DNA from: Branchiostoma floridae
Taxonomy: Eukaryota; Chordata; Leptocardii; Amphioxiformes; Branchiostomatidae
Direction: 5' to 3'
Assembly (NCBI RefSeq): GCF_000003815.2
Contig: NC_049984.1
Location: 20,719,950 to 20,783,949 of the forward strand
Length of the DNA: 64,000 nt
Shown here: positions 59,201-64,000 of the stretch, in pieces
Numbering within the stretch: position 1 is the stretch's first letter
How the letters are laid out: each line of letters begins with the position of its first letter
Made by a program: the position numbers and the translations under genes
The notes under the pieces: model-generated
What the model was told of the DNA's origin: nothing
The model's database searches: none
What the model saw: the letters and a program-made list of their open reading frames with translations, nothing else

Positions 59201-59407
59201 GAATATTGTTTACCTGAATGTCTTATAAATCTTCATAAATGTAAAACTGTGTTTTTAGCCTTGAATAATACTTTTTTGAGTGATGTGTTTGCAGGTGGCC
59301 TATGCTGCAAAGGACCTCCAGGCAGACATCATTGTGGACATGGCCACCCTTACTGGTGCTCAGGGTATCTCTGTTGGGAAATACCATGCTGCCATCCTTA
59401 CTAACAA
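41068..59407 (+). CDS. NPEPL1: NPEPL1-like probable aminopeptidase, M17 family (spliced, 9 exons, continues off window)
   Basis: Ortholog of animal NPEPL1, a putative leucyl-type metallo-aminopeptidase (MEROPS M17) expected to remove N-terminal residues with two Zn/Mn ions. Exons: 41068-41217, 46928-47113, 48614-48868, 50732-50813, 52550-52692, 55700-55777, 56829-56929, 57371-57425, 59295-59407. All junctions are GT/AG and phase-consistent, giving about 390 residues of roughly 520. M17 metal and catalytic positions are visible: GKGIVYDTGGLSIKGK (Lys, Asp and catalytic Lys), MKRDCGGAA (Asp) and NTDAEGRL (Asp, Glu, Arg). The start MATTDVHISSVW is preceded by stop codons and aligns with the human N-terminus after a short offset. 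The C-terminal exon or exons lie beyond 64000. No signal peptide is apparent. Confidence 0.95.
41461..41510. repeat. Seed-like inverted block related to the 26-bp minisatellite
   Basis: Its reverse complement reads ACCCCCATGCAGACC, then ATTCAGACTGGACAGGGTTT. This is nearly the same as 43692-43736, the start of the minisatellite at 43.7 kb, in inverted orientation. Here the unit is single-copy. Confidence 0.75.
41520..42690. other. Intronic DNA, nothing recognised
   Basis: NPEPL1 intron 1. Overlapping open frames of 150-165 codons (41560-42193) show no family resemblance and no splice-site support. Confidence 0.45.
42696..42903. mobile_element. TA-flanked MITE (CTGTAAATGCA ends), copy 1
   Basis: Ends CTGTAAATGCA and TGCATTTACAG, TA on both sides, 208 bp. 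Internal blocks of GTTCGCGG/CCGCGAAAT and AAAACCACCGCGAA alternate in both orientations. A same-length copy is at 59503-59710 and a partial one at 51685-51790. No coding capacity. Confidence 0.85.
43096..43175. repeat. Hairpin ACCCCAGCCCGATCT (small foldback MITE)
   Basis: Perfect 15-base arms at 43106-43120 and 43148-43162 with a 27-base loop, extended by degenerate TAGCCTTG and CCAGGCTA ends. Confidence 0.75.
43203..43656. mobile_element. hAT-type MITE with 8-bp target duplication
   Basis: GCGCAAAA is duplicated at 43195-43202 and 43657-43664. Ends TAGGGGTGGGTACCGGTAC and GTACCGGTACCCTCTTCTA are imperfect inverted repeats. Inside, AGGTCCAG/CTGGACCT motifs form a local palindrome at 43232-43295. 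At 454 bp with no ORF it is non-autonomous. An 8-bp duplication is characteristic of hAT. Confidence 0.88.
43711..43945. repeat. 26-bp minisatellite, about 8.7 copies
   Basis: Unit GTTTTCTGCTGTCCGGACTG + GACAGG, nearly identical from copy to copy. Because 26 is not a multiple of 3, all frames stay open in both directions and give spurious proteins with a 26-residue period. The first, variant unit (TTCAGACTGGACAGGATTTT) matches the single-copy inverted block at 41461-41510. Confidence 0.97.
44297..45245 (-). mobile_element. 5'-truncated LINE with GACAAT-repeat tail (minus)
   Basis: Minus-strand frames LVSYLLLLRKNASNLATRAE, ELGRYPLWIEVYTRLYSYYK and CWLSNVSKILEESGFAYLLI (45240-44767), then after one frameshift LEIEAGRYNRTPLDNRFCIF and ENEVHFVLECSLYKDLRNAF (44743-44408). 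This is a LINE ORF2 C-terminal region with a zinc-finger-like tail. The 3' end is a (GACAAT)n repeat at 44297-44322. RT is absent. Confidence 0.72.
45250..46160. other. Intronic DNA, nothing recognised
   Basis: NPEPL1 intron 1. It has a direct repeat AGCAGGGGTCCCC at about 45476 and 45497, and a CpG-richer patch at 45670-45780. No exon was recognised. Confidence 0.4.
46165..46239. repeat. 75-nt near-perfect palindrome with hammerhead-like core
   Basis: 37-base arms (AGACGTTTCGGATA... and ...TATCCGAAACGTCT) with two mismatches around a single central base at 46202. The right arm contains CTGACGA (46205-46211), a GGATA/TATCC stem, GAAA (46231-46234) and CGTC, the order of a minimal hammerhead motif. 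The inverted duplication resembles Penelope-like termini elsewhere in the window. Confidence 0.8.
46928..47113 (+). CDS. NPEPL1: NPEPL1 exon 2
   Basis: Acceptor gttttacag, donor GTG|gtgaga, 186 nt. It encodes TFKEALSNLHPSPTDSCPLW and then LNNATVAALPSKASRHNTPS, strongly conserved. It follows a 5.7-kb intron full of transposons. Confidence 0.95.
47239..48231. mobile_element. Harbinger-like non-autonomous element (TAA duplication)
   Basis: TAA at 47236-47238 and 48232-48234. Termini GACCCCATTCACATG and CATGTGCATGGGGTC are imperfect inverted repeats extended by AAGTGAGTTAAATGAGGAAT and its mirror, about 45 bp in all. 993 bp with no transposase. A 3-bp TWA duplication fits PIF/Harbinger. A partial copy is at 3006-3445. 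It lies in NPEPL1 intron 2. Confidence 0.8.
48614..48868 (+). CDS. NPEPL1: NPEPL1 exon 3
   Basis: Acceptor cctttccag, donor AAT|gtaagt, 255 nt. It encodes LVCEKSEVFASACAVSRVFP and ends AQIVDTPCNEMNTDDFLN. DTPCNEMNTD marks the junction to the M17 catalytic domain. Confidence 0.96.
49232..50466. mobile_element. 1.24-kb element with 13-bp inverted ends, 6-bp target duplication and internal tandem repeats
   Basis: Ends GAGGGTCTGCATG and CATGCAGACCCTC are perfect inverted repeats. TTACAT is duplicated at 49226-49231 and 50467-50472. Subterminal tandem units of about 34 bp with CGTAAAACGTAATC/CGTAAAGCGT motifs occur at both ends (49257-49440, 50365-50445). The middle has four diverged copies of a 160-190 bp unit (GGAAAT...CAAGATTTCAAAATTTT...CCTCCCTTGCG). 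It encloses the 70-codon frame at 49442. It lies in NPEPL1 intron 3; the superfamily is not recognised. Confidence 0.82.
49442..49654 (+). pseudogene. 70-codon ORF resembling a LINE ORF2 C-terminal tail, captured in the element
   Basis: It encodes HGQRRRGRQPMSYLQYIQQL and then LAADKKQWRLAVARLAADR. The pattern G-x-R-x-R-G-R-x... followed by A-x-D-[RK]-x-x-W-R is common at the very end of retroelement polyproteins. No upstream RT is present, so it is either a captured fragment or chance. Not called as a gene. Confidence 0.4.
50732..50813 (+). CDS. NPEPL1: NPEPL1 exon 4
   Basis: Acceptor ttcctgtag, donor GAG|gtgagc, 82 nt. It encodes EIQTVGSQVGITPVIIRGEE and then LKQRGFG, with one base carried on. 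Confidence 0.94.
51062..51237 (-). repeat. tRNA-derived SINE (minus)
   Basis: The minus strand starts GGGACAGCGTGGTGCAATCG (A box), followed by an anticodon-arm-like region and GAGTTCGAACCCC (B box), then a tRNA-unrelated body GGGAAAGGCACTTTACACGA. A pol III promoter in this arrangement is typical of SINEs. It lies in NPEPL1 intron 4. Confidence 0.72.
51685..51790. mobile_element. Partial CTGTAAATGCA-family MITE
   Basis: TGTAAATGCAGAAACTTTCG, CATGGCAGTAAGAGACTACA and ATTAAAACCACCGC match the 208-bp MITEs at 42696 and 59503. The right end is lost. Confidence 0.65.
52550..52692 (+). CDS. NPEPL1: NPEPL1 exon 5 (metal-binding Lys/Asp)
   Basis: Acceptor tttgtgcag, donor AAG|gtgggt, 143 nt. It encodes GIYGVGKAADHPPALAILSH and then VAWVGKGIVYDTGGLSIKGK, with the M17 KG-x3-D-x-GG-x-x-x-K active-site block. 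Confidence 0.96.
53095..54220. repeat. Inverted pair of Penelope-like terminal segments
   Basis: 53130-53230 (GATTCCTCCGGTGGCATAAA...TTTGCCACCGCGG) is the reverse complement of 54118-54215. 53100-53135 (TTACTTCCAGACGTTTCGAG) is the inverse of the Penelope end at 54905-54945. Between them is about 0.9 kb of unrecognised intronic DNA. Confidence 0.7.
54215..54960 (+). mobile_element. Penelope-like element fragment: GIY-YIG endonuclease flanked by inverted ends
   Basis: The plus strand reads LRQKLVHPKDCVQKDTKSDV, then IYRLQCEGPQCNDTYFGETS and QPLKTRYEQQCRATASGYSS, then after a frameshift EPQWYERGVREAIYERIYNP: the GIY-YIG nuclease of a Penelope-like retroelement. Sequences 54222-54350 and 54775-54900 are inverted copies (for example TACAAGTACAGCTAACTAGA and its mirror). 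The downstream end contains a hammerhead-like core. No RT is present, so the fragment cannot move by itself. It lies in NPEPL1 intron 5. Confidence 0.8.
54900..54933 (+). ncRNA. Hammerhead-core-like motif at Penelope-like terminus
   Basis: CTGAAGA (54900-54906), a 6-bp stem GAGTGA/TCACTC with a six-base loop, GAAA (54926-54929), CGTC (54930-54933). This is the core order of minimal hammerhead ribozymes, which are known from Penelope-like elements. Stem I beyond two base pairs is weak in this copy. Confidence 0.5.
55210..55565 (+). mobile_element. MITE with CAGGGCTCGAAATAC ends (full-length copy)
   Basis: Perfect 15-bp terminal inverted repeats CAGGGCTCGAAATAC and GTATTTCGAGCCCTG, 356 bp. The interior has GTGCAGGTA-type repeats in both orientations, matching 13736-14070 in opposite orientation. 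No clear target duplication. It lies in NPEPL1 intron 5, just upstream of exon 6. Confidence 0.82.
55700..55777 (+). CDS. NPEPL1: NPEPL1 exon 6
   Basis: Acceptor actgaacag, donor CAG|gtaact, 78 nt, phase 0-0. It encodes TAMPGMKRDCGGAAAVLGAF and then CAAVQQ. MKRDCGGAA supplies a metal-ligand Asp. Confidence 0.96.
56197..56241. repeat. (CA)n(TA)n microsatellite
   Basis: A run of CA dinucleotides followed by TATATATA in NPEPL1 intron 6. Confidence 0.93.
56829..56929 (+). CDS. NPEPL1: NPEPL1 exon 7
   Basis: Acceptor ttcatgcag, donor ACG|gtagga, 101 nt. It encodes GFQDNLHAIFCLAENAVGPL and then ATRPDDIHKLYSG, with two bases carried on. Confidence 0.95.
57371..57425 (+). CDS. NPEPL1: NPEPL1 exon 8 (NTDAEGRL signature)
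   Basis: Acceptor tttttgtag, donor GGG|gtaagt, 55 nt. It encodes RTVEINNTDAEGRLVLGDG, containing the M17 signature octapeptide. Confidence 0.97.
57430..58500. other. Intronic DNA, nothing recognised
   Basis: NPEPL1 intron 8. No exon or transposon terminus was identified. Confidence 0.4.
58500..58790 (-). repeat. Diverged GGGCCCCCTAGCGGC-family repeat (reverse)
   Basis: Phrases such as TGCAGTACCAAGGTCAACCA and GGACCCAAAAT match 20320-20355 of the reverse-orientation family copy, at lower similarity. Confidence 0.35.
58960..59170. repeat. Penelope-like terminal debris
   Basis: CATCACTCTTCTTCAGCGTC and ACTAGAATGAAC match 54225-54245; GTGGATGTCACT and GTAGTGATTGAACTG match 54915 and 54965. Several partial terminus copies lie next to one another in both orientations. 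Confidence 0.5.
59295..59407 (+). CDS. NPEPL1: NPEPL1 exon 9 (last in window)
   Basis: Acceptor gtgtttgcag, donor CAA|gtaagt, 113 nt. It encodes VAYAAKDLQADIIVDMATLT and then GAQGISVGKYHAAILTN. The next exon should encode the remaining roughly 130 residues and was not found up to 64000. Confidence 0.96.
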
Positions 59408-59502
59408 GTAAGTCTTGTGCTCTCACATCATGCTTTGTAGACAGATGCTTACTACCACACTTTTTGTTCATTTTCTTCATGCATTATTCTGAATCAGTAG
59501 TA

Positions 59503-59710
59503 CTGTAAATGCATTTAAGTTCACTGGAATTTGATTTTGCAGTAGCGGGCAAAAGTACTTTTCGTGGTGGTTTTAGGTTTGTGGTATCACTGTGTACTGT
59601 AGTCTCTTACTACCATGGAAAAATGTTTGCGGTGGTTTTAAATTTACGGTGAAGCGGCCACCTCAAAAACTGTGAACATTAAACCACCGTGAAAGTTTCT
59701 TCTTTTACAG
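59503..59710. mobile_element. TA-flanked MITE (CTGTAAATGCA ends), copy 2
   Basis: TA at 59501-59502 and 59711-59712. It starts CTGTAAATGCATTTAAGTTC and ends CTTTTACAG, 208 bp, as copy 1. Internal CCATGGAAAAATGTTTGCGG matches inverted blocks of copy 1. It lies 96 bp after NPEPL1 exon 9. Confidence 0.82.
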
Positions 59711-59737
59711 TATGTCATAAACAGCTGATTTCAGCTT

Positions 59738-60370
59738 AATTACCTTTGCCAGAATGGCTATTCTGGCAAAGGTTATATTTTCGGTCCGGTTGTGTGCTTT
59801 CCCCCCGTTTGTGAGCAGCATAACTCCAGAAGACTGCGACGGATGCGGCTGATATTTGGTGGGTGGGTAGGGGTCTGGAGAAAGAAGGGGGAGTTCGATA
59901 ATGGGCCCCCTAGCGGCTTGCTAAGGTACTGCAACGGACCCTGCATGCTTGATATCTCGCGTATTGGACTTGCTTCGGTCGTGATTTTTGAGCGGTAGGG
60001 GCCCCTTAAAGCAGAGAGTAACTGCTGCGAGTTTGGGCCCCCTAGCGGCTTTCCTGGAAGTGCAGGCGCCGGTTTACTTGCAAAATTTTGTCCGTGGACA
60101 GCATAACTTGAGAAGACTTCGACGGACACTGATGATATTTGGTGGGTGGGTAGGGGTCTGGAAAACGGAGGTCAAGTTCGATGATGGGCCCCCTAGCGGC
60201 TTCCCTTGGTACTGCAGCGCAACTTCCGGGCATGTTTTCTCATCTTCTAAACATGGTATGGTCACGAATTTTGGGTGTTAGATAGCTCTTGTGCTCAGGA
60301 GTTAATGACATAAGTTTGGGCCCCCTAGCAGCTAGTTTAGGGATAGCAGGGGCATTCTTGTCAAAACTTC
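59738..60370 (+). repeat. GGGCCCCCTAGCGGC-family repeat, copy A
   Basis: It begins with a palindrome (ACCTTTGCCAGAATGG / CTATTCTGGCAAAGGT). Two or three diverged internal units follow, each with CAGCATAACT, GATATTTGGTGGGTGGGTAG and GGGCCCCCTAGCGGC, and it ends with GGGGCATTCTTGTC. Open frames on the minus strand (GPLSNSP, YPPTKYH) are shadows of these units. Confidence 0.8.
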
Positions 60371-60547
60371 TGAAGCATTACAACCCCCCCAGCCTGGTTT
60401 GGTTGATTCCAGCTGCAGCTGTACCTGACAGTTGACGGTTCCCGAGGCCCAAGGGTCAGGCTCCCTGACCATACTAACCAGTTAGCAAAATAGGTAGGAT
60501 TTGTTGGTGAAAGGACTTTTCCATAACTCCAGAAGGGAACAACGGAT

Positions 60548-60910
60548 TTTTACCTTTGCCAGAATGGCTAAGGTTATGTTTTGGGCGTGTTTGTGTGTCT
60601 GTGTGTGTGTGTGTGTGTGAACAGCATAACTCAAGAAGCCTTGGATGGATCCTGATGATATTTGGTGGGTGGGTAGGGGTCGGGAAAACGAAGGTCAAGT
60701 TCGATAATGGGCCCCCTAGTGGCTTGCTAAGGTACTGCAAGGGAAACTCAATTTTTTATATCTCGTGTTCTGGACATGCTGTGGTCATGATTTTTGAGTG
60801 GTAGATAGCCCTCGGAGCAGAGAGTTAGTGCTGTGAGTTTGGGCCCCGTAGCGGCTTTTTTTGGAACTGCAGGTGCCGGTTTCCTTTCAAACTTTGGACG
60901 AGAATAACTC
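60548..60910 (+). repeat. GGGCCCCCTAGCGGC-family repeat, copy B
   Basis: ACCTTTGCCAGAATGG start, a (GT)n run at 60590-60620, then the same GATATTTGGTGGGTGGGTAG / GGGCCCCCTAG order. It is followed directly by an AT-rich tandem array. Confidence 0.78.
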
Positions 60911-60912
60911 TA

Positions 60913-61690
60913 CAACGTGGTGACGGATCTTCATGATTTTTGGTATGTAGATAGAATGAGTGTTGACTTACATAATGGGATACTAATTATGCAAACCAAC
61001 AGCTAATTTGCATAATTAATTAGGAAAGTTTATGAATCCACTGCATTCCATGATAGGACTTTGAAACTTGTCACATATGTAGCTGGGAAGGAGGGAAATG
61101 TCAAAAGATATCAATTATGCAAATGATGATCTCATTTGCATAATTTATGAGAAAATATGAAGATGTTGACGGATCATCATGTTTTTTGGTATGTAGGTAG
61201 CGTAAGTGAAGACATACATAATGAGATACCAATCCTGCAAATCAATAGCTAATTTGCATAATTAATGAGGACATTTTATGAATCCACTACATTCCATGAT
61301 CGGACTTTTAAACTTGTCACATATGTAGCTGAGAAAGAGAGAAATGTCAATACATATTAATCATGCAAATGATGACGTTATTTGCATAATTAATGAGAAA
61401 ATATGAACGTGTTGACGAATCGTCATGATTTTTGGCATGTAAATAGCCTAAGTGAAGACTTATATAATGTGATATTTATTATGCAAATTAACAGCTAATT
61501 TGCATAACAGATTAGGAAAAGTTCATAAATCCACAGCATTCCATTATAGTACTTTCAAAGTTGTCACATATGTAACTGAGAAAGAGGGAAGAAAGTAAGA
61601 GGTGTATCTAAAGACTTGAAAAAAGAATAACTCAAGAATGGATCAAAGGATCAACATGATTTTTGGTATGCTGATATCAATTAATTGTAA
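60913..61690 (+). repeat. 246-bp tandem array with paired ATGCAAAT/ATTTGCAT motifs
   Basis: The block GACGGATC..TCATG...TTTTTGGTATGTAG recurs at 60922, 61168 and 61414 (246-bp spacing), with a partial fourth near 61640. Each unit has two convergent pairs of octamer-like ATGCAAAT and ATTTGCATAAT plus CATTCCATGAT and TTGTCACATATGTAGCTG. It belongs to the same composite family as copies A-C. Confidence 0.85.
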
Positions 61691-62144
61691 CTTGGGATTT
61701 AATTTGCATAATCAATGCCGAAACTTTATAAACCAACTCCAAGCATATAATCTTGAAATGAAATGAAATGAGTAACGCATTTGTCTACAGACATGATTCT
61801 ACATAACAAACCTGGTTTATTTGGCAAAGGTATGTATTCGTGGAACTCTAGTTGGATATTAAACCATTTGTGGGGAAACAAAGTGTCAGAAGCTATAAAT
61901 TCTTCTTGTACACTGATAGTACAAAATATCATACTCCAATTCTGCCAGGTAAGGCTGCAAAGGGATGTACAAAAAAAATGTATGTTGCAAGTAACAAATT
62001 TCAATTGTCATCATTGTCATGCCATTTCTGAAGAAGGTAAGTAAGTGTAGCTGAAAATTGCAGGTGAGTTACTTTCATCATCATCATCATTGCTGCATAT
62101 GGGTTACTTTGCTTTGTGCTGAATGAAACTTCATCAAACATATA

Positions 62145-62318
62145 CAGTAGAAGCCAGTTAATTGCACAAGGGATTAACTCACACTTCTGTTAACTGCACG
62201 GAATCCCCAAATCCCAAACCGGTTTGGTCCTGCAAGATAACTTCGCATTATTTCACCAGCCGGATAATTACACAAACTTCACTTGCAAATAAGCCGTGCA
62301 ATTAAGCGGCTTCTGCTG
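62145..62318. mobile_element. TA-flanked MITE (CAGTAGAAGCC ends)
   Basis: Ends CAGTAGAAGCCAGTTAATTG and CAATTAAGCGGCTTCTGCTG are imperfect inverted repeats. TA at 62143-62144 and 62319-62320. 174 bp, no ORF. It fits the Tc1/mariner-pogo MITE type. Confidence 0.82.
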
Positions 62319-62549
62319 TATCATGTTTCAACTTTTTTGTGTGCATCCACTGTGTTTTCTTGACAGGGTAGTGTACTCTAAAATCTGGTTAGGCGACCAC
62401 CTCAGCAAGTGGGTCCGCCCAGTCTTATAGCCAGCATCCGTCCTCCTGTCCTTTGATGGAATTTTGCAGCTGGGGAAGGACAAAAATTTTGTCCATTCCA
62501 TCCTCTGTTATGGACAAAAATCTGCATGTAAAGATATTATGAAGTTTTG

Positions 62550-62700
62550 CAAAGATCTCCAGAAATTTGGCACAGATGCCATTGAACCAAACTGAGTTTG
62601 AACCAGCAAAATTTGCCCCTCAAAATACAGTGGTCTTAGATTTAAAAATTTTCCTGAAACCACCTACGACCCCCTTTCCAACCCCAGGAACATCGTGTGG
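62550..62700. repeat. Fragment related to the internal units of the 49.2-50.5 kb element
   Basis: CCAGCAAAATTTGCCCCTCA and TTAAAAATTTTCC resemble 49905-49970 and 50250-50310. No terminus is visible. Confidence 0.35.
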
Positions 62701-62877
62701 TATCGTTGGCGTTCTACAGGATTTCTGTTCAAAGTCCAGGGGACGGGGAAAACTTTCAGGCTGACTAGAACACTGGGTCCACTGCCACCTCAACCAAGCC
62801 TCAACTAAATGACACCTTGCACTCAGAAGTTTCAGATCCAGTGAAGATCATGCCATTGATAGTATTGTTAGCTGTTA

Positions 62878-63660
62878 TTACCTTTGCCAGAATGGCTATG
62901 GTTATGTTTTCGGTTTGGTGGTGTGGTTCTCCCCGTTTGTGAGCAGCATAACTCGAGAGGACTTCGATGGATGCAGCTGATATTTGGTGGGTGGGTAGGG
63001 GTGTAGAAGACGAAGGTCGAGTTCGATAATGGGCCTCCTAGCGGCTTGCTAAGGTACTGCAGCGGGACCTGCATGCTTGATATCTCGCGTTCCGGACATG
63101 CTGCGGTCGTGATTTTTGAGCGTTAGGGAGCCCTTAAAGCAGGGAGTGATTGCTGCGAGTTTGGGCCCCCTAGCGGCTGGCTAAGGTACTGCAGCAGGAC
63201 CTGCATGCTTGATATCTCGCGTTCCGGACATGCTGTGGTCGTGATTTTTTAGCGTTAGGGAGCCCTTAAAGCAGGGAGTGATTGCTGCGAGTTTGGGCCC
63301 CCTAATGGCTTTCATGGAAGTGCAGGCGCCGGTTTAATTGCAAACTTTTGTCCGCGGACAGCATAACTCGAGAAGACTTCGACGGATGCAGCTGGTATTT
63401 GGTGGGTGGGTAGGGGTCTGGGAAACGAAGGGGGAGTTCGATAATGGGCCCCCTAGCGGCTTCCCTTGGTACTGCAGCGCAACTTCCGGGTGTGTTTTTC
63501 CATCTTCTGAACATGGTATGGCCACGAGTTTTGGGTGTTAGATAGCTGTTGTGCTCAGGAGTTAGTGACATAAGTTTGGGCCCCCTAGCGGCTAGTGTAG
63601 GGATAGCAGGGGCATTCTTGTCGAAAACTTCTGAAGCAGTACAACCCCCAGCTTGGTTTG
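62878..63660 (+). repeat. GGGCCCCCTAGCGGC-family repeat, copy C
   Basis: It starts ACCTTTGCCAGAATGG. Two near-identical units (63053-63175 and 63175-63300, sharing CTTGATATCTCGCGTTCCGG) are followed by the shared 3' part ending GGGGCATTCTTGTCG. The closest relative is copy A. Confidence 0.8.
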
Positions 63661-64000
63661 GTTGAGTCCATTGTTGACAGCTGTGTCCAAGGCCAATGGG
63701 TCAGGCTGCTTGACCTTTCTTGCTGTCAATCACTTGATCGGATGTTGAGGTGAAGGGTGGTGGTCTAAGGTCACTGGTGGCAGCTGGATTTTTGTGGATA
63801 CTGGTAGAGGATGGATAATCTTGAAGGTCTTGTCAGTCCACAAGCAACTGCGTATGACCTAACTGACAGGTAAGATTGACATGTAAGGTATTGAAACGAT
63901 AAAAGTGGTAAGGATAGTTTGTTACTACTGATTTTAGTTTGAGTTGTAGGGTGTCTCTGAAGTGTCTACAGACTCGGTACTACAATAAATTGCGGTACAG
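63661..64000. other. Right edge, nothing recognised
   Basis: Still within the NPEPL1 intron after exon 9. No exon matching the expected C-terminal AEWE...KxGDLxHPLxY region was found. Confidence 0.4.

Noticed and set aside
59773-63571. Many minus-strand ORFs with YPPTKYH and GGPLSNSP phrases
   Set aside because: Shadows of the GGGCCCCCTAGCGGC repeat family.

Overview
This is a window of animal nuclear DNA carrying two large intron-rich genes that point away from each other, packed with transposable-element remains. The organism is most likely a lancelet (Branchiostoma) or a similar invertebrate deuterostome. That is inferred from the two animal orthologs, the intron style, the density of short terminal-inverted-repeat elements, and the mix of CR1/Jockey-like, L1/Tx1-like and Penelope-like retroelements. 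No bacterial operon, rRNA, CRISPR array or convincing functional tRNA was seen. Four runs of N (1415-1514, 2692-2816, 3861-3960, 31020-31425) mark it as a draft assembly.

Left half (about 1-33.5 kb), minus strand: the ADCK5 ortholog, a UbiB/ABC1-family atypical kinase. Twelve coding exons can be read from the ATG at 33477 down to 992. They cover the KxGQ, Ala-rich loop, ExD, HxDPHPGN and D(H)G motifs. The last exon or exons were not found. One exon (30356-30519) lacks a base relative to the conserved frame, and another runs into the 406-N gap. The introns hold Ty3/gypsy, LINE and Penelope relics, a 53-bp minisatellite of about 25 copies split by a TA-flanked transposon, and a CR1/Jockey-like LINE nested inside an L1/Tx1-like LINE.

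Middle (about 33.5-41 kb): the region between the two gene starts. It holds a decayed minus-strand LINE, two related tRNA-derived SINE pieces, and a 3671-bp element (36715-40385) with very long inverted arms and a perfect 10-bp target duplication. This is probably a non-autonomous Mutator-like element.

Right half (41-64 kb), plus strand: the NPEPL1 ortholog, an M17-family probable aminopeptidase. Nine exons run from the ATG at 41068 to 59407 with phase-consistent splice sites and the M17 active-site residues. The gene continues past the right edge. Its introns hold a hAT-type MITE (8-bp target duplication), a Harbinger-like element (TAA), a 1235-bp element with 13-bp inverted ends and a 6-bp target duplication, TA-flanked MITEs, Penelope pieces with hammerhead-like cores, a 26-bp minisatellite, a tRNA-derived SINE, and a large GGGCCCCCTAGCGGC-bearing repeat family.

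The two genes have no known joint function: ADCK5 is a putative mitochondrial UbiB-type protein and NPEPL1 a putative metallo-aminopeptidase. No new gene system was recognised. The novelty here is in the mobile and palindromic DNA.
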